DNA of 64,000 nucleotides from Ptychodera flava (Eukaryota > Hemichordata > Enteropneusta > Ptychoderidae): assembly GCF_041260155.1 (NCBI RefSeq), contig NC_091930.1, forward strand, positions 39,095,937 through 39,159,936, in the 5' to 3' direction. Every line of letters begins with the position of its first letter. The stretch's first letter is position 1. The notes under the pieces were generated by a model that saw only the letters and a program-made list of their open reading frames with translations, was not told the origin of the DNA and searched no databases. The position numbers and the translations under genes are program-made. Of this stretch, positions 35,187 through 47,285 are shown one piece after another.

Positions 35187-35470
35187 ACATACCCATGAAT
35201 TACCTCCATTTTCTTCACTTCTGCATGTTGATTCTCAAAGTTTCTCCCCGGTGTTGGCAAGTCCATAAATCAGCCATTAAATCTACCCAGTTTTGACCAC
35301 TTAGATGGCAAATTTGTGAAGTTTGGGACTGCGAGAAGGTATGTATCACCAAATAATGATGCAGTCCTCGCGAAATCGACAACACCCGGGATCTTTTCAC
35401 GCCACAGTGACGCTTTTGGTTCACCTTTATCGTGCGCTATACTTAGCATCAGGTTATCAATTCTTAACAA
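35187..35470 (-). pseudogene. Unidentified coding-like exon remnant
   Basis: The minus strand encodes a protein-like stretch, LSIAHDKGEPKASLWREKIP followed by GVVDFARTASLFGDTYLLAV and PNFTNLPSKWSKLGRFNG. After an in-frame TGA the same frame continues as FMDLPTPGRNFENQHAEVKK, up to a donor-like GGAG/gtaatt. The composition is that of a real globular protein and not of random frames. I do not recognise the family. The stop makes this copy a likely pseudogene. It lies 0.5 kb upstream of the PSMD9-like exon in the same orientation, but the sequence is not part of PSMD9 as known. Confidence 0.4.
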
Positions 35471-36304
35471 TTAAAGCATGTCTGTATTTTATCTTTTGTT
35501 TGCGCTTTGTTTTCACAATGTCATTTCTTACTCTATCATCCATTTACTTCTCAATTCTTACATTAGGCTACAAAAGTTTATCAAGTAGTCTTATTCTAAT
35601 GACGCGTCTTAGACCAACCACCCTAAGCATAGAACAGATGGCATAACGTTACTCTAAGGACACAGACAAATCGACGACGATATTCATTGTGTATATGTTG
35701 AGCTTCCTAACAGCAAGTAACGTGCATAGTATGTTGTAATTTGTTTACAATGTTTTCGCTGTGTCTGAAGGATTTAGTTGAGACATCTGCACTAGAGAAC
35801 TCTAAGGAGAACATGCAAATTCTGCGAAAAGAAAAAAACATGATTTCTTGTTTATTTGATTTTTAATTTTCATTTGAGATATTAAGATAACATCGCAAGA
35901 GCAATCCCACGGTTTTAAAATGATATTAAACCATTGCTTTGACTTGTAAGATCCCGGCAGTAATGAAACATGATGTACTTGTCCAAAGGGATTTGTGCCG
36001 TCTTCCTACGTATTAATTCTGTATATGATCGTTATTACAGTTGTTAATATAAGTTTCTCAGCTTTTGGCAATGCTATGTTCTTTCCTTAGTTATTTTGGG
36101 ATCACAAAGTGTAAATATAAACATTCTACATGACCCAAGACCGTAGGTTGGATTTATGTAAACTGCTGATTTTGTTTCTCGCAACTTATGAAGTGATGAA
36201 TTCATTTCAATTCGTTTCATTAATTCATTGCATTGATAATATTTATGAGCCATCTATGTAACAGTATATAATAGTATGTGTGCTTGATAACAATGCAGGA
36301 AGTG

Positions 36305-36450
36305 GTGGGGTCGCGATCAGAAAAAATGAACAACGCAGTTCGGTTATTAAACCACTTTTACAAGGGTGTGAGATTTAGCCGGGCGATTTACCTGTGATGG
36401 TTTTTCTTGTTGAATAGATGTCTTACGTTGTGATTCAAAACCTCATCTAG
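36305..36450 (+). mobile_element. Decayed SINE-like copy
   Basis: The phrases acgcagttcggttattaaacca, tttagccgggcgattt and acgttgtgattcaaaacc parallel the SINE at 14465-14640 (gcagctcggttatcgaacca, tttggccgagcg, acgttgtgagttcgatcc) with many changes. A corresponding copy lies at 57030-57140 in segmental copy B, so this insertion predates the duplication. Confidence 0.5.
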
Positions 36451-37081
36451 ACTTTACTGAATTGAGCTACTTCATATAGTATGTTTGTCATAAGTATGAT
36501 CCAAAATTAGTGTCACGTACTCTTTATGTTTCTGATATTTTAGCCGACGAAAGAAGAGTTAATTTTATTCTCCTAGTTCTGAATTCCTACAGCGTTAAAT
36601 AATTCACTGCTTACGTCAGCTACGTGTTGTCCAAATAATCACCCAGTTCTGACCATATCGAGGTCAAAGGTTTGTTAACCTATTATCACTATGGATACTT
36701 GGATACTGAAGAATTTGAATACCTAGTACCTGCTTTCAGTGCGTTTTTGTGTTCGAAACCATTTCCTACCAGACCGGCGCCGTCGGTTTTTGTTAAGCGA
36801 TAAATTGGCCTCATGAACATCAGAGAGATGTATTCAGATACGGAATTCCTCTAATAGGCTGCCCACCATTGACAAGTGAATAGTTGAATGGCAAAATGGA
36901 AATTATACGAGAACTTCGGTTGATGTATTTCTTTGTGACAATGACAAATATTGTAGCTATTTGTAAATACAGGATAATTTTTATTTTTTTTTTGAAAGAG
37001 GAAGTTACTCACTTCTCTAAATCTGCAGTGTCAAATGATTCTACCAGTACCTGGCCTGTGCACAAAATATGCAGACACTTA

Positions 37082-38316
37082 GGGGCGACGTCAAAAGTTC
37101 AATGAAGGATAAAAAACTTAATTCTTTTAGTTTGGGGGTGGGGGGGTTTTGACCTAAAAAGTTTCTATCCTACAAATCGATTTAAGGTAAAAATTGCCAG
37201 GGGAATGAATATTTTGAAAAAATAGAGCAGAAATGCACACTTTCGTGTTGAAGCCAGCGGAGGGAGTTGTTTTAACACGGTGCAGAGCTGCACCTGGCCT
37301 AGTTAGTGTAAACAATGCAGGCTGTTGGCCTCTGTTGCACCATAGACGGTAGTTTCGCTACTGTCTATATGGTTATACTCAGAATTTATAGTTGTATTTT
37401 GCTACATTTCTGGTGCACGTGTAGTCCGCCTGAAGGAGTAGTGTGAACTGAGTTGTTACAACCACCAGGACAGTTGAGATAGTTTTTATACCTCTGGAAG
37501 GAGAAACCTGGACTTTATTGTTGTTGTTCTTGTTCATTCATTGATAAACTTAAAGTTTGTTGTTAGTATGTTGTATTTACATTTGATGAAACACAAAGTG
37601 TGTTCCCAATCTTAAGCCCCACTAGCTTTATCTTTTAGCATTATTTTTATGACTTTACTTTCAAACTAAAATAAGTTGGTGACAATGTAGTCATTTAGGT
37701 CTGTGTACACACTTATAACTACCTGCCGGGGCTATATATGCAATTTTGAACAAGATAAAGATTACACTGCGATTAAATGTTCGCCCAAACATTAAATTAC
37801 AGCCCCATGCAGAAAAGCTAAAACCTTGATACTATGCATATCTGCACTGAAATCTTCATATAAACTGCACAGAGTAGTCCAAATTGTAATACATAAGGGT
37901 GAATGTTTTCAACTATGACATTGTATGTTCTGATTCCTTTTTATATACCAATTTTTGAAAATGGCGGAAAATCTAAATGGCCGTTAAAATTTTAATTTAC
38001 ATGTGAAATGTTTCTGAAAGGAATGGTTTCCTAATACAGTAAAAGTTCATATCTCTTCAGAGGGTAGATTTCAGAAAGGAGAGAATAGGTAGATAATTTG
38101 AGGTCAACAAATTTCAAGAGTTACAGCTAGTGGGGCTTTAACGATGCATTACTTTGTTTCACCCCTAAATTGACTGATCCTTAGCTTTGCTTTACATAGA
38201 AAGAGCCTGGCAACAGGTTCAATATAAGTCAATTAAGTTTCTAGGGGGGTGGGGGGGTTTGGGGAGAAACTAAGGAATTAAGTTTTTTATCCTACATTGA
38301 ACTTTGACGTCGCCCC
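37082..38316. mobile_element. 1.2-kb PIF/Harbinger-like element with ~50-bp TIR
   Basis: The left end GGGGCGACGTCAAAAGTTCA and the right end (reverse complement GGGGCGACGTCAAAGTTCAA) agree over about 50 bp, including ggataaaaaacttaatt. A run of G follows inside each end. TTA flanks both sides (37079-37081 and 38317-38319). There is no transposase, only short frames. Confidence 0.8.
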
Positions 38317-38667
38317 TTACTCTGTGTCCTAGGTCAATGCTCATTGAAGCTCTCATCAGTTCGGATACTTAGATAACCTGCATGACATTTGTAGTTTGAT
38401 TTCAATCAGTTCTCGACAGACAGCTAGAGGCCACGCATACGGGTATTAAAGGAGTAACCAGTTGTCATTTACAATATACATACACACTGAAACACACGCG
38501 CACACCATATATAGTTGTGTGTGTATTTCTGTGTGTGTCGATGAGCTGTATGGCTGCTTTAAATGACAATGTTTCCGAGAACTTCGAAGCAGAACGTACG
38601 AAAAGCAAATACGTTGCCCACCACAAAACCATACAAAGACTAGCAGAATATGTACTCCGTCCCAGAG

Positions 38668-38678
<11 letters not shown>

Positions 38679-38718
<40 letters not shown>
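38679..38718. repeat. (GA)n microsatellite
   Basis: A GA dinucleotide tract of about 40 bp, which creates the artificial RERERE stretch in a short reading frame at 38517-38855. Confidence 0.9.
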
Positions 38719-38723
<5 letters not shown>

Positions 38724-39182
38724 GGTTCTTGGTGGGAAATTACAATTACTATTCATTCGGAATCAAGAATATTCGATTTGCTTCGCATACTTGTATCCCT
38801 GTATTTTCCAACCATCCTTGTAACTAATGCAGATATGAACAAAATCACTTTCTGAACTGGTTTGGATAATCAACTTTATATCCGCCATGTGGTCATTGCG
38901 CTCTTGAGACAACTCACACGACAAGGTTGCCCATGAAGTTCGAGTTGATTTCGAGATTAAATCATGATCACATCATCAATACCTAGCTGTCATTTACATC
39001 GAAGTAGAACATTGCATTGAATTTGTAGCATCATTTATTTCCGCATCAAATTACTTCAGCTATTATTAGCACCTTTTCCACCTCTTTGTTTGCGTTGTTA
39101 ACACTATAGTCGAGCACTGTCAACTGAACGAGTAACACAGCTATAACCTTTAACTATTGCTCGTTGCTTTTCCTACTGTTTA

Positions 39183-42100
39183 GGGAACGAGCACAATTAA
39201 CGGCAGGGGGGCTGGAAGAGAAAATATGTGGTGCAAAAATTTTTTACAGCCCCCCCCCTAACACCAGCAAAAATTTTAGTGGCCCCCCATCACCGGCAAC
39301 AAATTTTTGTGCCCCCCCCCCCGAAAAAAAAGAAAGATTACATAGGTACAAAGTTGTACACATATATATAATCCTTATAACTTTTAATATATGCTTTAGT
39401 GAAAACAACATTCTTGCATTCTTGAAATAAATAATAAACAAATAAATATATAAATAATAAACAAAATAACATATGTTCAAGCTTTACTGCTTGTAACACC
39501 TACAGCTAGCTTATAGAACAGGAATGCCTGTCAGTACCATGTGAAATTAGCATTCACATGGCTAGTTGGCATGGCTAACTGTATGTGCATAGGGAATAGG
39601 CAGTTAGGCAGTACACATTCATTTCAGCTAGCCATTCACATAAATGTGAACGAATGGTTATTTTGAATAACGAATGCTTATTTTGAACTGTTCACTTGTA
39701 TGTGAACGAATGGTTATTTTGAATGCACATATGAATGACAGGGTCATCCTGGCAGAAAAAGAGCACCATGAAAAGTACTGATTTGACACCAGATTTTACT
39801 TTTATTGATGTTGCTGTTACGAATTTGGTAAACATTGTTACATTTGCATGTTTGCAAGGTGTAAGCAAATATCAAATAAGTGAAATCAAATTCCAGTGAA
39901 ATCAAGTACTTTTTACACAGGCTCTTTTAGTGTACATGTATTATATGATACAATTGGTTAGTATTATATGATACAATTGGTTAGAGATGTAATTTAACCA
40001 TATTTGGCCTAAAACTAAGACAGGCCAAACAGAGTTAAAAGCAACTCAGACTCACCTGATCACAGCAAACACAAGCAGACTCACCTTTCCAAACGTTCAA
40101 ATAAAAAGCACAAAATATATCTGTAAGTCTGATGACCAATTTAATAAATTTTTGCTTCAACAAATTTCATAGACACAGTGAAAAGTGATTTAGTCAAAGA
40201 TTAGTTTTAAAAGAGTTCATTTAGCTCTGGCCAAGTCTCGTCTTTCATGTCCTATTTTGTTTTGAAATTTGATATTGAAGACTTCTTTAGGTAGGTCATG
40301 ATTATTCTGCCGAATTTTTCTTGGGCCTTGGCTGATATGCACACTGAAATGAAACTGAAAGAAGAGAATGAACTTAGCAACATGTATTAAGACAACAAAT
40401 TTACAATATAGTTTCAGAACATGTGTGTGATTTGTTACATACACATAGAGGAATTTTTTACATGCATCTTTGCGAGTGCAAAATTAACACATTAAAAGTG
40501 TAACGTATCTAGAATGTATTGGGCTTGTGTACGTTGTATTGACTTGACTAGTTGTTGCCACTGGCCCTCAAGCTCAGTTAAAAATGTCGGGCCATATACA
40601 AAACCAAGCTTCCCAGGGAAACATCGATGTGCAGAGAAAAGCCTCTCTATAAGGCATACTAATTTTGTAATTGCCTTTTATAAATATGCATTTCACATAC
40701 TTACCGGATGAAGGAAAATTATCGTCCACGGCGACTTGCTATCTCGGACACTGCATCCAACAATGTCGCGGGGAAATATACCTTCATGCCCACCGAAACA
40801 TACATAGACCTAACTCACTTGCTGTTTTGACTAAAAATGTGTCGTCACTAGGGGAAGAAATGACTGAGAAAATCAGCCATAATTCGTAGATTCAGCTGGA
40901 GATTTGAACAGCCGTTAATACTTGAAAAAACTATGCGTTATCTCATTTGAGAGATGCAACGTATAATGTGTCCGATAACGATCGCGTGGGAACACAAAGC
41001 ATTGGTCAAATTCGAAAGGTCAAGGGTCGTGACCGTCGCAAAATTTTGACATTTCAAGTACGCGTAAACTGTTCTTTTAGATTTTTCTAATAAGCAAAAA
41101 ATGATTTATATGAAGAGATCAGTTAAAATACGGAAGTCCAGCACACTAAGCCAGCACACTAAGTGAACCCCGTTGCAATACTGATCAGCCTTGTTAAATT
41201 CCAGCATACTCATTTACGGGACCCTTACGTTCATACCCTGTTGCGTGCCGTCCACTCTCGGAAACGCAACTCTTTCCAAAGTCACGACATCATACATCGT
41301 CAGAACCGTTAGTCGATCCGGCTCGATTTTTGAACGGTTTGGGATGAACAGTACCTGTACTGCGTTTCCATTAAGTTTTATGTAAGTTGTGATCGCGAAA
41401 GTTTTACAATGGCAGATGCAGAACCGTCGCAAGTGTGTTCGTCGTTGTGTGATGATCTGACAAAATTTATTGACAGATCCAACCATGTGAGTACCTTTCA
41501 ATAGAATGCAGGTTCCGATCATATTGAATATTTAGCGGTGAACATGTGTTAATTATTTCACATTTTGAAAATAAAAATAAACGATGTTTAAAATTTGATC
41601 TGTGCTGATTTATCTGATTTAATTTACTACTCACAGACGTTCGCAGCCATCTGCATTACTTCCCTCTTGTCATATTCATTGGTTTATGCTGAAAATCCTG
41701 GTCTCTTTTTTTTGAATGGAGATGAATTAAATTAATTCTAACTATATTTAAGGGATAGTCTGTAACTTCATAATTTTGGCAGAAATTTTGTTCTTCGTAC
41801 ATCGACTACAGGTTTTTCTCTCTTTTCAAAATCATGTTAGCCAGTATTGCAAATGTTATTCTATTTTCTAAAACACGTTCAAATGTCCAGTGTTCACAAC
41901 CTGTATTATGTAAAGTCAGCATTGTTATTGTTGGTAAACACATTTTGGTCTGGACTAAACTTTAATTGAACACAATAACACGTGGACTTTTATAATATAC
42001 ATGCACACAAAGTGTATGTTGGTTGTATTGATAATATCAACGAGCTAATTCAACTTAAATTGTGAACCAATAAAGTAATACATAACAAAAATATTAACAA

Positions 42101-42993
42101 AAACAAAAACTTACAGCTTTACACTGTCACTTTAAAATGGCAAACCGTTGCTTCTGTATCCACTAAATATTTAAGTCTGAGAACAATTTAACTGGTAACC
42201 AGTGCATGTGACCCATGTGACATTTCTATTGTGCAAACATGAGTAATTTCACCTGAAAAACTTAACTCAAGTAAAAACAACTCTACACATGAGTGCTGCC
42301 TAATTTATTTAAATTAAATAGACAATAGGGATATGAAAACATGAGAATTGACAAACAAGTCAGTCCTTGGAGTTTATTAATGCATGTCTAAATTTTTACT
42401 GCCACATGTGTAAGCTACCATTCAATCCATTGACAATCTTCCCTTCTGTCATGAATTCAATAGGACTGCTAATGAATGGTTACTTCACATGGCTGAGCCT
42501 GATTTCACATGCATAGCTTGTGATGAATGTTCAAATTTTAACATGTCGTATTTCCAATACTGGCATGTGGCAGGTTGGGTGCTATGGACTGCCTATTTTC
42601 CCTCAAATAGCCATGCCACCTGTTCCACACAGTTATGTGGACTGGCTAATAGGCAGTTCAGTTTTGTAAGGGAATATACTTTTCAGTATTGTGTTGTGCT
42701 ATTTCAATCATAATATTGCTGATTTTACACAGAACAACGGCATTGTGAGGTTCAAGAGTTGGTATTTCATCACGCTACAAGAAGTTTAACAAGGAACTCC
42801 AGCTTCAACAAGGAACAAAAATGCTGAAAAATATTCTCTGTCTGTCATGGTGTAAAAAATTTTGGTGGCCCACCCCTTACCTTCCTTGGAATTTTCATGG
42901 CCCACCCCAAGAACACTCATTTTTTTTCGTGGCCCCCCCCCCCCCATTTTCTCTTCCGGCCCCCCCCCCCTGCCGTTAATTGTGCTCGGTCCC
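39183..42993. mobile_element. 3.8-kb PIF/Harbinger-like element carrying an exon-like segment
   Basis: Inverted ends GGGAACGAGCACAATTAACG (left) and GGGACCGAGCACAATTAACG (right, reverse complement) continue through gcagggggg and ctggaagagaaaat, about 45 bp. The TTA target duplication is intact at 39180-39182 and 42994-42996. Inside lie short direct repeats (gaatggttattttgaa at about 39653 and 39708; tattatatgatacaattggt twice near 39950) and a CpG-richer segment at about 40.7-41.5 kb with a potential first exon. No transposase was recognised. Confidence 0.8.
41409..41486 (+). CDS. Possible captured first exon inside the 3.8-kb transposon
   Basis: An ATG in good context (acaATGG) opens 26 codons, MADAEPSQVCSSLCDDLTKF followed by IDRSNH, which run straight into a textbook donor (CCAT/gtgagt) in phase 0. 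The upstream ~0.5 kb is richer in CpG than the rest of the element. No protein family is recognised and no second exon is seen, so this may be a host promoter plus first exon picked up by the transposon, or chance. Function unknown. Confidence 0.25.
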
Positions 42994-42996
42994 TTA

Positions 42997-44120
42997 CCCG
43001 GCGTCTGCTTATAGTTCTCTCATTGTGCTAAACTCATCTTTTACATGTACATATCTATCAATGTTTGCAACTGTTAGTACGATGTGTAAATCCTTGTTTA
43101 CGAGCATGTTGTTCCAGGTCTACATTGTTTGAGTGTCATGGTCGTTTACATATGTACAAATAAGTTGTTCTGTTTCTAGGGACCATTGTTGTGCAAACAG
43201 ATTATGAAAATATTATGCTCACACACAGTCCTCCCATCTATGGTGTGACTCACATGACCTTGTTTCACGGTAAACCGAGGTCAACGAGTTCACGCGGGGA
43301 CAAATAAGAGTCTCGTACCGGGCATTTACTGCGAAAACGGCTGGCAGTCTGTTTTTTATTAAGGAAATAACCCCCTTCGGAAGAAATAACTGGAATTAGA
43401 TTATATGCCACATATAACTGTTAAAATTTAAGAGGTACTTTTCAGTTGAAAAATACGCGAGTAAAGAAAATAGTTTAGATCGAGGATGTACCCAGAAGCA
43501 TTCGCGTCACTATATTGTGCTCTGCTGTGAAGAAGGTTCGCTTCCCTCCTCTCAATATAATTATGCGATGGAATCGTCAACTACTCGTACTCTCTTCATA
43601 GTGCGCTTCGAATGATACAGTGCCATCAGTAAATTCTCAGTAACACACTGAGTGTTTTCTGATTGAATGTAGAGCTCCCGATTCCAGTTCAGGTTAAACA
43701 GAGTGAAGTTATGCACGTACGTACGCACACGCCCAGTTTAAAGTCCATAGTTCAGCGCCTCGACAATCAGGTTACAGTTTAATGAAATTTACACAGCACA
43801 CTAACAGGTATGTTAATTAGCTGACGTTTGGTTCTTAATACCAAACTAAACTCGCTAGCTGTAGAGGCATCTGGCTGTTCAATGATGTAGAGTCACAGCA
43901 CCAAGCTGTGGGACCATAGCGTTGTGTTTAACGACTTTTAGCCCTCCACGGTGGTGGAGGCGTTAAAAGTCGTAAAAGTCAAAATCAGCACGTAAAAGGC
44001 AGGAATCTCGTCTGGAAACACCACACTATGGAATCACAGCTACTCATCACCAAGAATACACCCGTAGACTAGTATTATAGCCTTTACGGTTCTACAATGA
44101 TTGTAGTTAGACGCCTCATG
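42997..44120. other. Spacer at the junction between duplication copies
   Basis: 43.2-43.7 kb matches 62.05-62.5 kb (shared gagatcgaggatgtacccag-type phrase). A short hairpin, aacgacttttagccctccac paired with ggaggcgttaaaagtcgt, lies at about 43929-43977. No gene is supported. Confidence 0.5.
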
Positions 44121-44472
44121 TTAAGGTAGTATGTGCCACGATGGGGAAAGACTTAAACGTTTGTTCAAACTTTCCTCAAGGAACATTTCAACCATTTTCT
44201 TTCAAAATCAAGATTAAAAGTCTGGGTCACCTTGCAAATTTTTGTACAGGAGAAATGAATTACCCAAGATTTACCAGTATTTGAAATTCAAAATGGCCAC
44301 CATCCCTATGCTAACGCTATCGAGTAATATAAAATTTTCGACTTTCCACAAAATAAGACGGTGAAAAGTTTCTCATAAATAGACCTTAAAATGGACCCCC
44401 ACAAATTGTTAATCTGAAATGAATTGGAAAAGTTTGAGTCTAATATCTGTCCCGGAGACGCATTCTACCTTA
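44121..44472. mobile_element. Second copy of the 'GGTAGTATG' MITE
   Basis: It begins TTAA/GGTAGTATGTG and ends CGCATTCTACC/TTAG, with the same internal phrases as the copy at 4428-4727 and about 50 bp of extra sequence. The flanks TTAA and TTAG suggest a 4-bp TTAA target duplication with one change. The two copies are inserted at different places relative to the genes, so they are independent insertions. Confidence 0.6.
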
Positions 44473-45218
44473 GCGCATAGGTAGAATTAAGAGTCTTCTC
44501 ATGTTGATAACACAGATTGGCTTTTAGAGAACAAAATTAAATTCCTTAAAAAGCAGATGATATCCTACGTGAGGATGGAAACAGATAAATTATTTACGGC
44601 CAAACACTTTGTGTAAGATTGTAACGAAGGGGAGTTGTATCTAAAACACTGTTGTGTTACATGCTCAAGTAAATGTAAAACGCTTTTTGTCTCAGGATAT
44701 GATTTTTATTGTTCTTCATTACTATTGTCAAACTCTTCATTGAAGCAAATTGTCTCTTTGCTTATAGTTCAGTGAAGTGATTGCACAAGCCAGAAAGAAT
44801 TAAGCAAAATGTGCATCAACGCAATAAGTTGCCCTTCCTTGATATAGGATCATGTTCTCAAACTTCCCCCGTTGATTCAATTGATATGATTAGCTGAGGA
44901 CATTTTTGTAAATACATTTATCAAAGGTCAGACCAACGTCAAAGGTATAGATTTGTTGAAAACTCTGTGACTGTGTATGTATATGAAAAACATTCCGCAC
45001 GAATTTCCCAATATATAAATTGAACATGTTACATTTACATGTTTATTTTATTCAGGTACAGTATTTCTTGTGATCTAATGAGCTAGTCCTTCTAAGAAGC
45101 ATTGTACTGGCAGTATTGCCCTTGAGAAAGCATTAGTATTGTGGAGCCCTGCCAAGATACAGGTTTATACCTCAGTGACATTGTAAATATAATTAATGAA
45201 TCTAGGTAATTCCTGATC

Positions 45219-45518
45219 ATGGAAGACACTTCAGGAACCAGTACCATCAGCCCACTAAACATCTTGTTCGAAGATTTACAAGAGGAAATGGGTGGAAATG
45301 ATGTGTCGAAAATGAAGAGGTTACTCAGAGGAAACCAGCTGTCTAAGGAAGAGAAGGAGAAGCTTCAAAGTGCCTCTGATGTCTTCCACCACTTAAAGGA
45401 ACGTGGTTTTATAAATGAAACTAATTTAATTTTGCTTGTAGAGTTGCTTGAACGGATGGGAAAAGTACCCCTGAAAGAAAAAGTATACAAATTCCAAAGA
45501 GAAATAGTGCTACAACAG
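45219..45518 (+). CDS. Gene B exon 1: death-effector-domain exon
   Basis: It encodes about 100 residues parallel to gene A exon 1: SPLNILFEDLQEEMGGNDV, KMKRLLRGNQLSKEEKEKL, DVFHHLKERGFI, LLVELLERMGKVPLKEKV. The DED pattern is conserved, and the changes are spread as expected for a diverged paralogue. One base is missing relative to gene A near 45505, so the exon is 300 nt and ends in phase 0 at donor CAACAG/gtaggt, whereas exon 2 starts in phase 1. Spliced as drawn, the reading frame meets a TGA in the second codon of exon 2. Confidence 0.7.
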
Positions 45519-46475
45519 GTAGGTTTGTGATGTAAGAGTATTTCTTTTACACTGGGGCTATCTTTCTTGTGCTATTAAACAAATCTTGTCCGAGTGTGAC
45601 GTTCATGTTTAATAAAAAAAATACCTCTAAAGTCATGTTGAAGTTTTATGTTACTCAGCATTGGCTCAGTGTATTTTTCAGTCTGACAGATTATGCTATA
45701 CTACTTTTTCATGGGAACCACCTACCTCAAAAATGAACGTTTGTTATTCTCTTGAATCTTTCCAAACTTCGATTTTGTTATTCTCTTGAATCTTTCCAAA
45801 CTTCGATTTTGTGTTTCAACTTACCGAAAAAATGACATGAAAATAGTGTCAGAGAATAGTGTCAATTTAGAGACTATTACAACATATTCTGAAAGACATA
45901 AGCTTAAGAACTTCAGTTCATATCTGGTTGATGGAAAGTTACTGAAATTTACAAAACATAATTCGTTGGGGGAAGCAATGTTTCCATTTTTGGCAAAACA
46001 ACTCTTCCTCAAAACGTCTCTGCAAGATTATGTTCAAATTTCATTTGATGGTGAATCTGGAAGTTATCATTCAGATATTAGTGAATTATCTTGCATATGT
46101 ATATTTTCTGACCTGTATTTTTAAATTTTAGCTAAAACATTCTTTGCCATTGAAAAGTCTTGTCTGATAGCTTTAATATTTGTGTTACCACTGTTGTATG
46201 CATCTTCAAGTACCTGCATATCAATAAACAACTGCACCAAATCAGCATCAATAGTTCAAAAAGGGGTTGATCAAGCAGACTTGATCCATAATGACAGGTT
46301 TACATAAAATTTGTATGAGGTCAAAGATCACATAGCATCAAGTAGTACCAAAAGTTTTTCTATAGATGAAATACTACAAGGTTACAGGCGCAGCTATATA
46401 ACAGTCATTTGATATTTATTAGGTAATTACTTAATAATTATTTTTTATATGAACATCCTTTCTCGATTTCTATAG

Positions 46476-46976
46476 GCTTGACTGGTAAAGTCACAGTGGT
46501 GATTGATGATGAAAAGGAAGAAGAAGAAGAAGAAGAAGAAGAAGAAGAAGAAGAAGAAGAAGAAGAAGAAGAAAGTCGAAAACTTGACCTTGAAGAAAGG
46601 CGAACAAAGCTCAGAGAAAGGAATGTAGAGGTAGCATTCAAAGAAGAAATGTTACAGTTAGCTAGGAGATACATTTACTCAGTACCAGAAAATGACACGG
46701 CTAAGCTTGAAGAATGTATGCAGAAGGTAAAAGAATTCGGGGCAAATTTGATTGGAGCTAAAATTAGGTCCCTAGTCTTTATTTTGAGTTTCCTGACAGA
46801 AGAGGATTTAGATTATTTCTGGCAGAAATACAAAGATGGTACAGTGGAGAAGGCTCTAACTAGTATACTTATACCAACTGACATAAGAGACAAAGCTGAG
46901 AAGGCTGGTATTACCATGAGAATCAAGCTGGAGATAGACGAAAAAGAGTATGAAGAAGTACAACAGAAGATACATG
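46476..46976 (+). CDS. Gene B exon 2: expanded poly-glutamate plus TRADD-N-like domain
   Basis: Acceptor tctatag/GCTTGACTGG and donor CATG/gtacgt give 501 nt, 48 nt longer than in gene A. The difference is an uninterrupted GAA run at about 46516-46572 that turns the short acidic stretch of gene A into about 20 glutamates. After it come the charged coiled coil (SRKLDLEERRTKLRERNVEV) and the TRADD-N-like core (SLVFILSFLTEEDLDYFWQK, YKDGTVEKALTSIL, RIKLEIDEKEYEEV), which is even better conserved with gene A than the DED. That suggests past selection on this domain. Confidence 0.65.
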
Positions 46977-47285
46977 GTACGTTGCTAGTGAACTAACAAG
47001 AACGTAACAACATCACAGAGTAACATACATTTTAATGCCAACATTGAAGGAATTAGAGCTATTTGACAAAGAAAATACTCAGGCCTCACACAGTAGTAAT
47101 GGTGGAATTTTGACTCAAGTTACTGAATATACATTTTCTAGACCGATCAACTGGATTTTCAAGTTGTAGAGCTTTTGGCAAACATCATCATTGGTGTAAC
47201 TAATTTTGATTTTTAACTTAAGACTCACACAACACATAAACTTTCAAAAACTGTCTTTGTTTTCATTTTCTTAATTACTCAACAG

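Larger units (their letters stand above)
2760..43750 (+). repeat. Segmental duplication, copy A
   Basis: By eye, colinear islands of similarity link this segment to 44740-62560. They are the 5' flank and gene (2.76-13.3 kb with 44.74-52.4 kb), the 3' flank (18.6-21.05 with 52.5-54.75), 26.87-28.2 with 54.83-56.35, 35.45-35.9 with 57.8-58.15, 36.3-37.0 with 57.0-57.55, 38.53-38.65 with 58.92-59.0, and 43.2-43.7 with 62.05-62.5. Copy A is about twice as long because transposons sit between the islands. Boundaries are approximate, since the ends were judged from where similarity fades. Confidence 0.7.

Noticed and set aside
38517..38855. 112-residue frame with RERERE stretch
   Set aside because: Driven by a GA microsatellite, no domain, and no equal in copy B.
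41214..41522. 102-residue minus-strand frame
   Set aside because: No recognisable domain; it is the opposite strand of a CpG-rich segment in a transposon.
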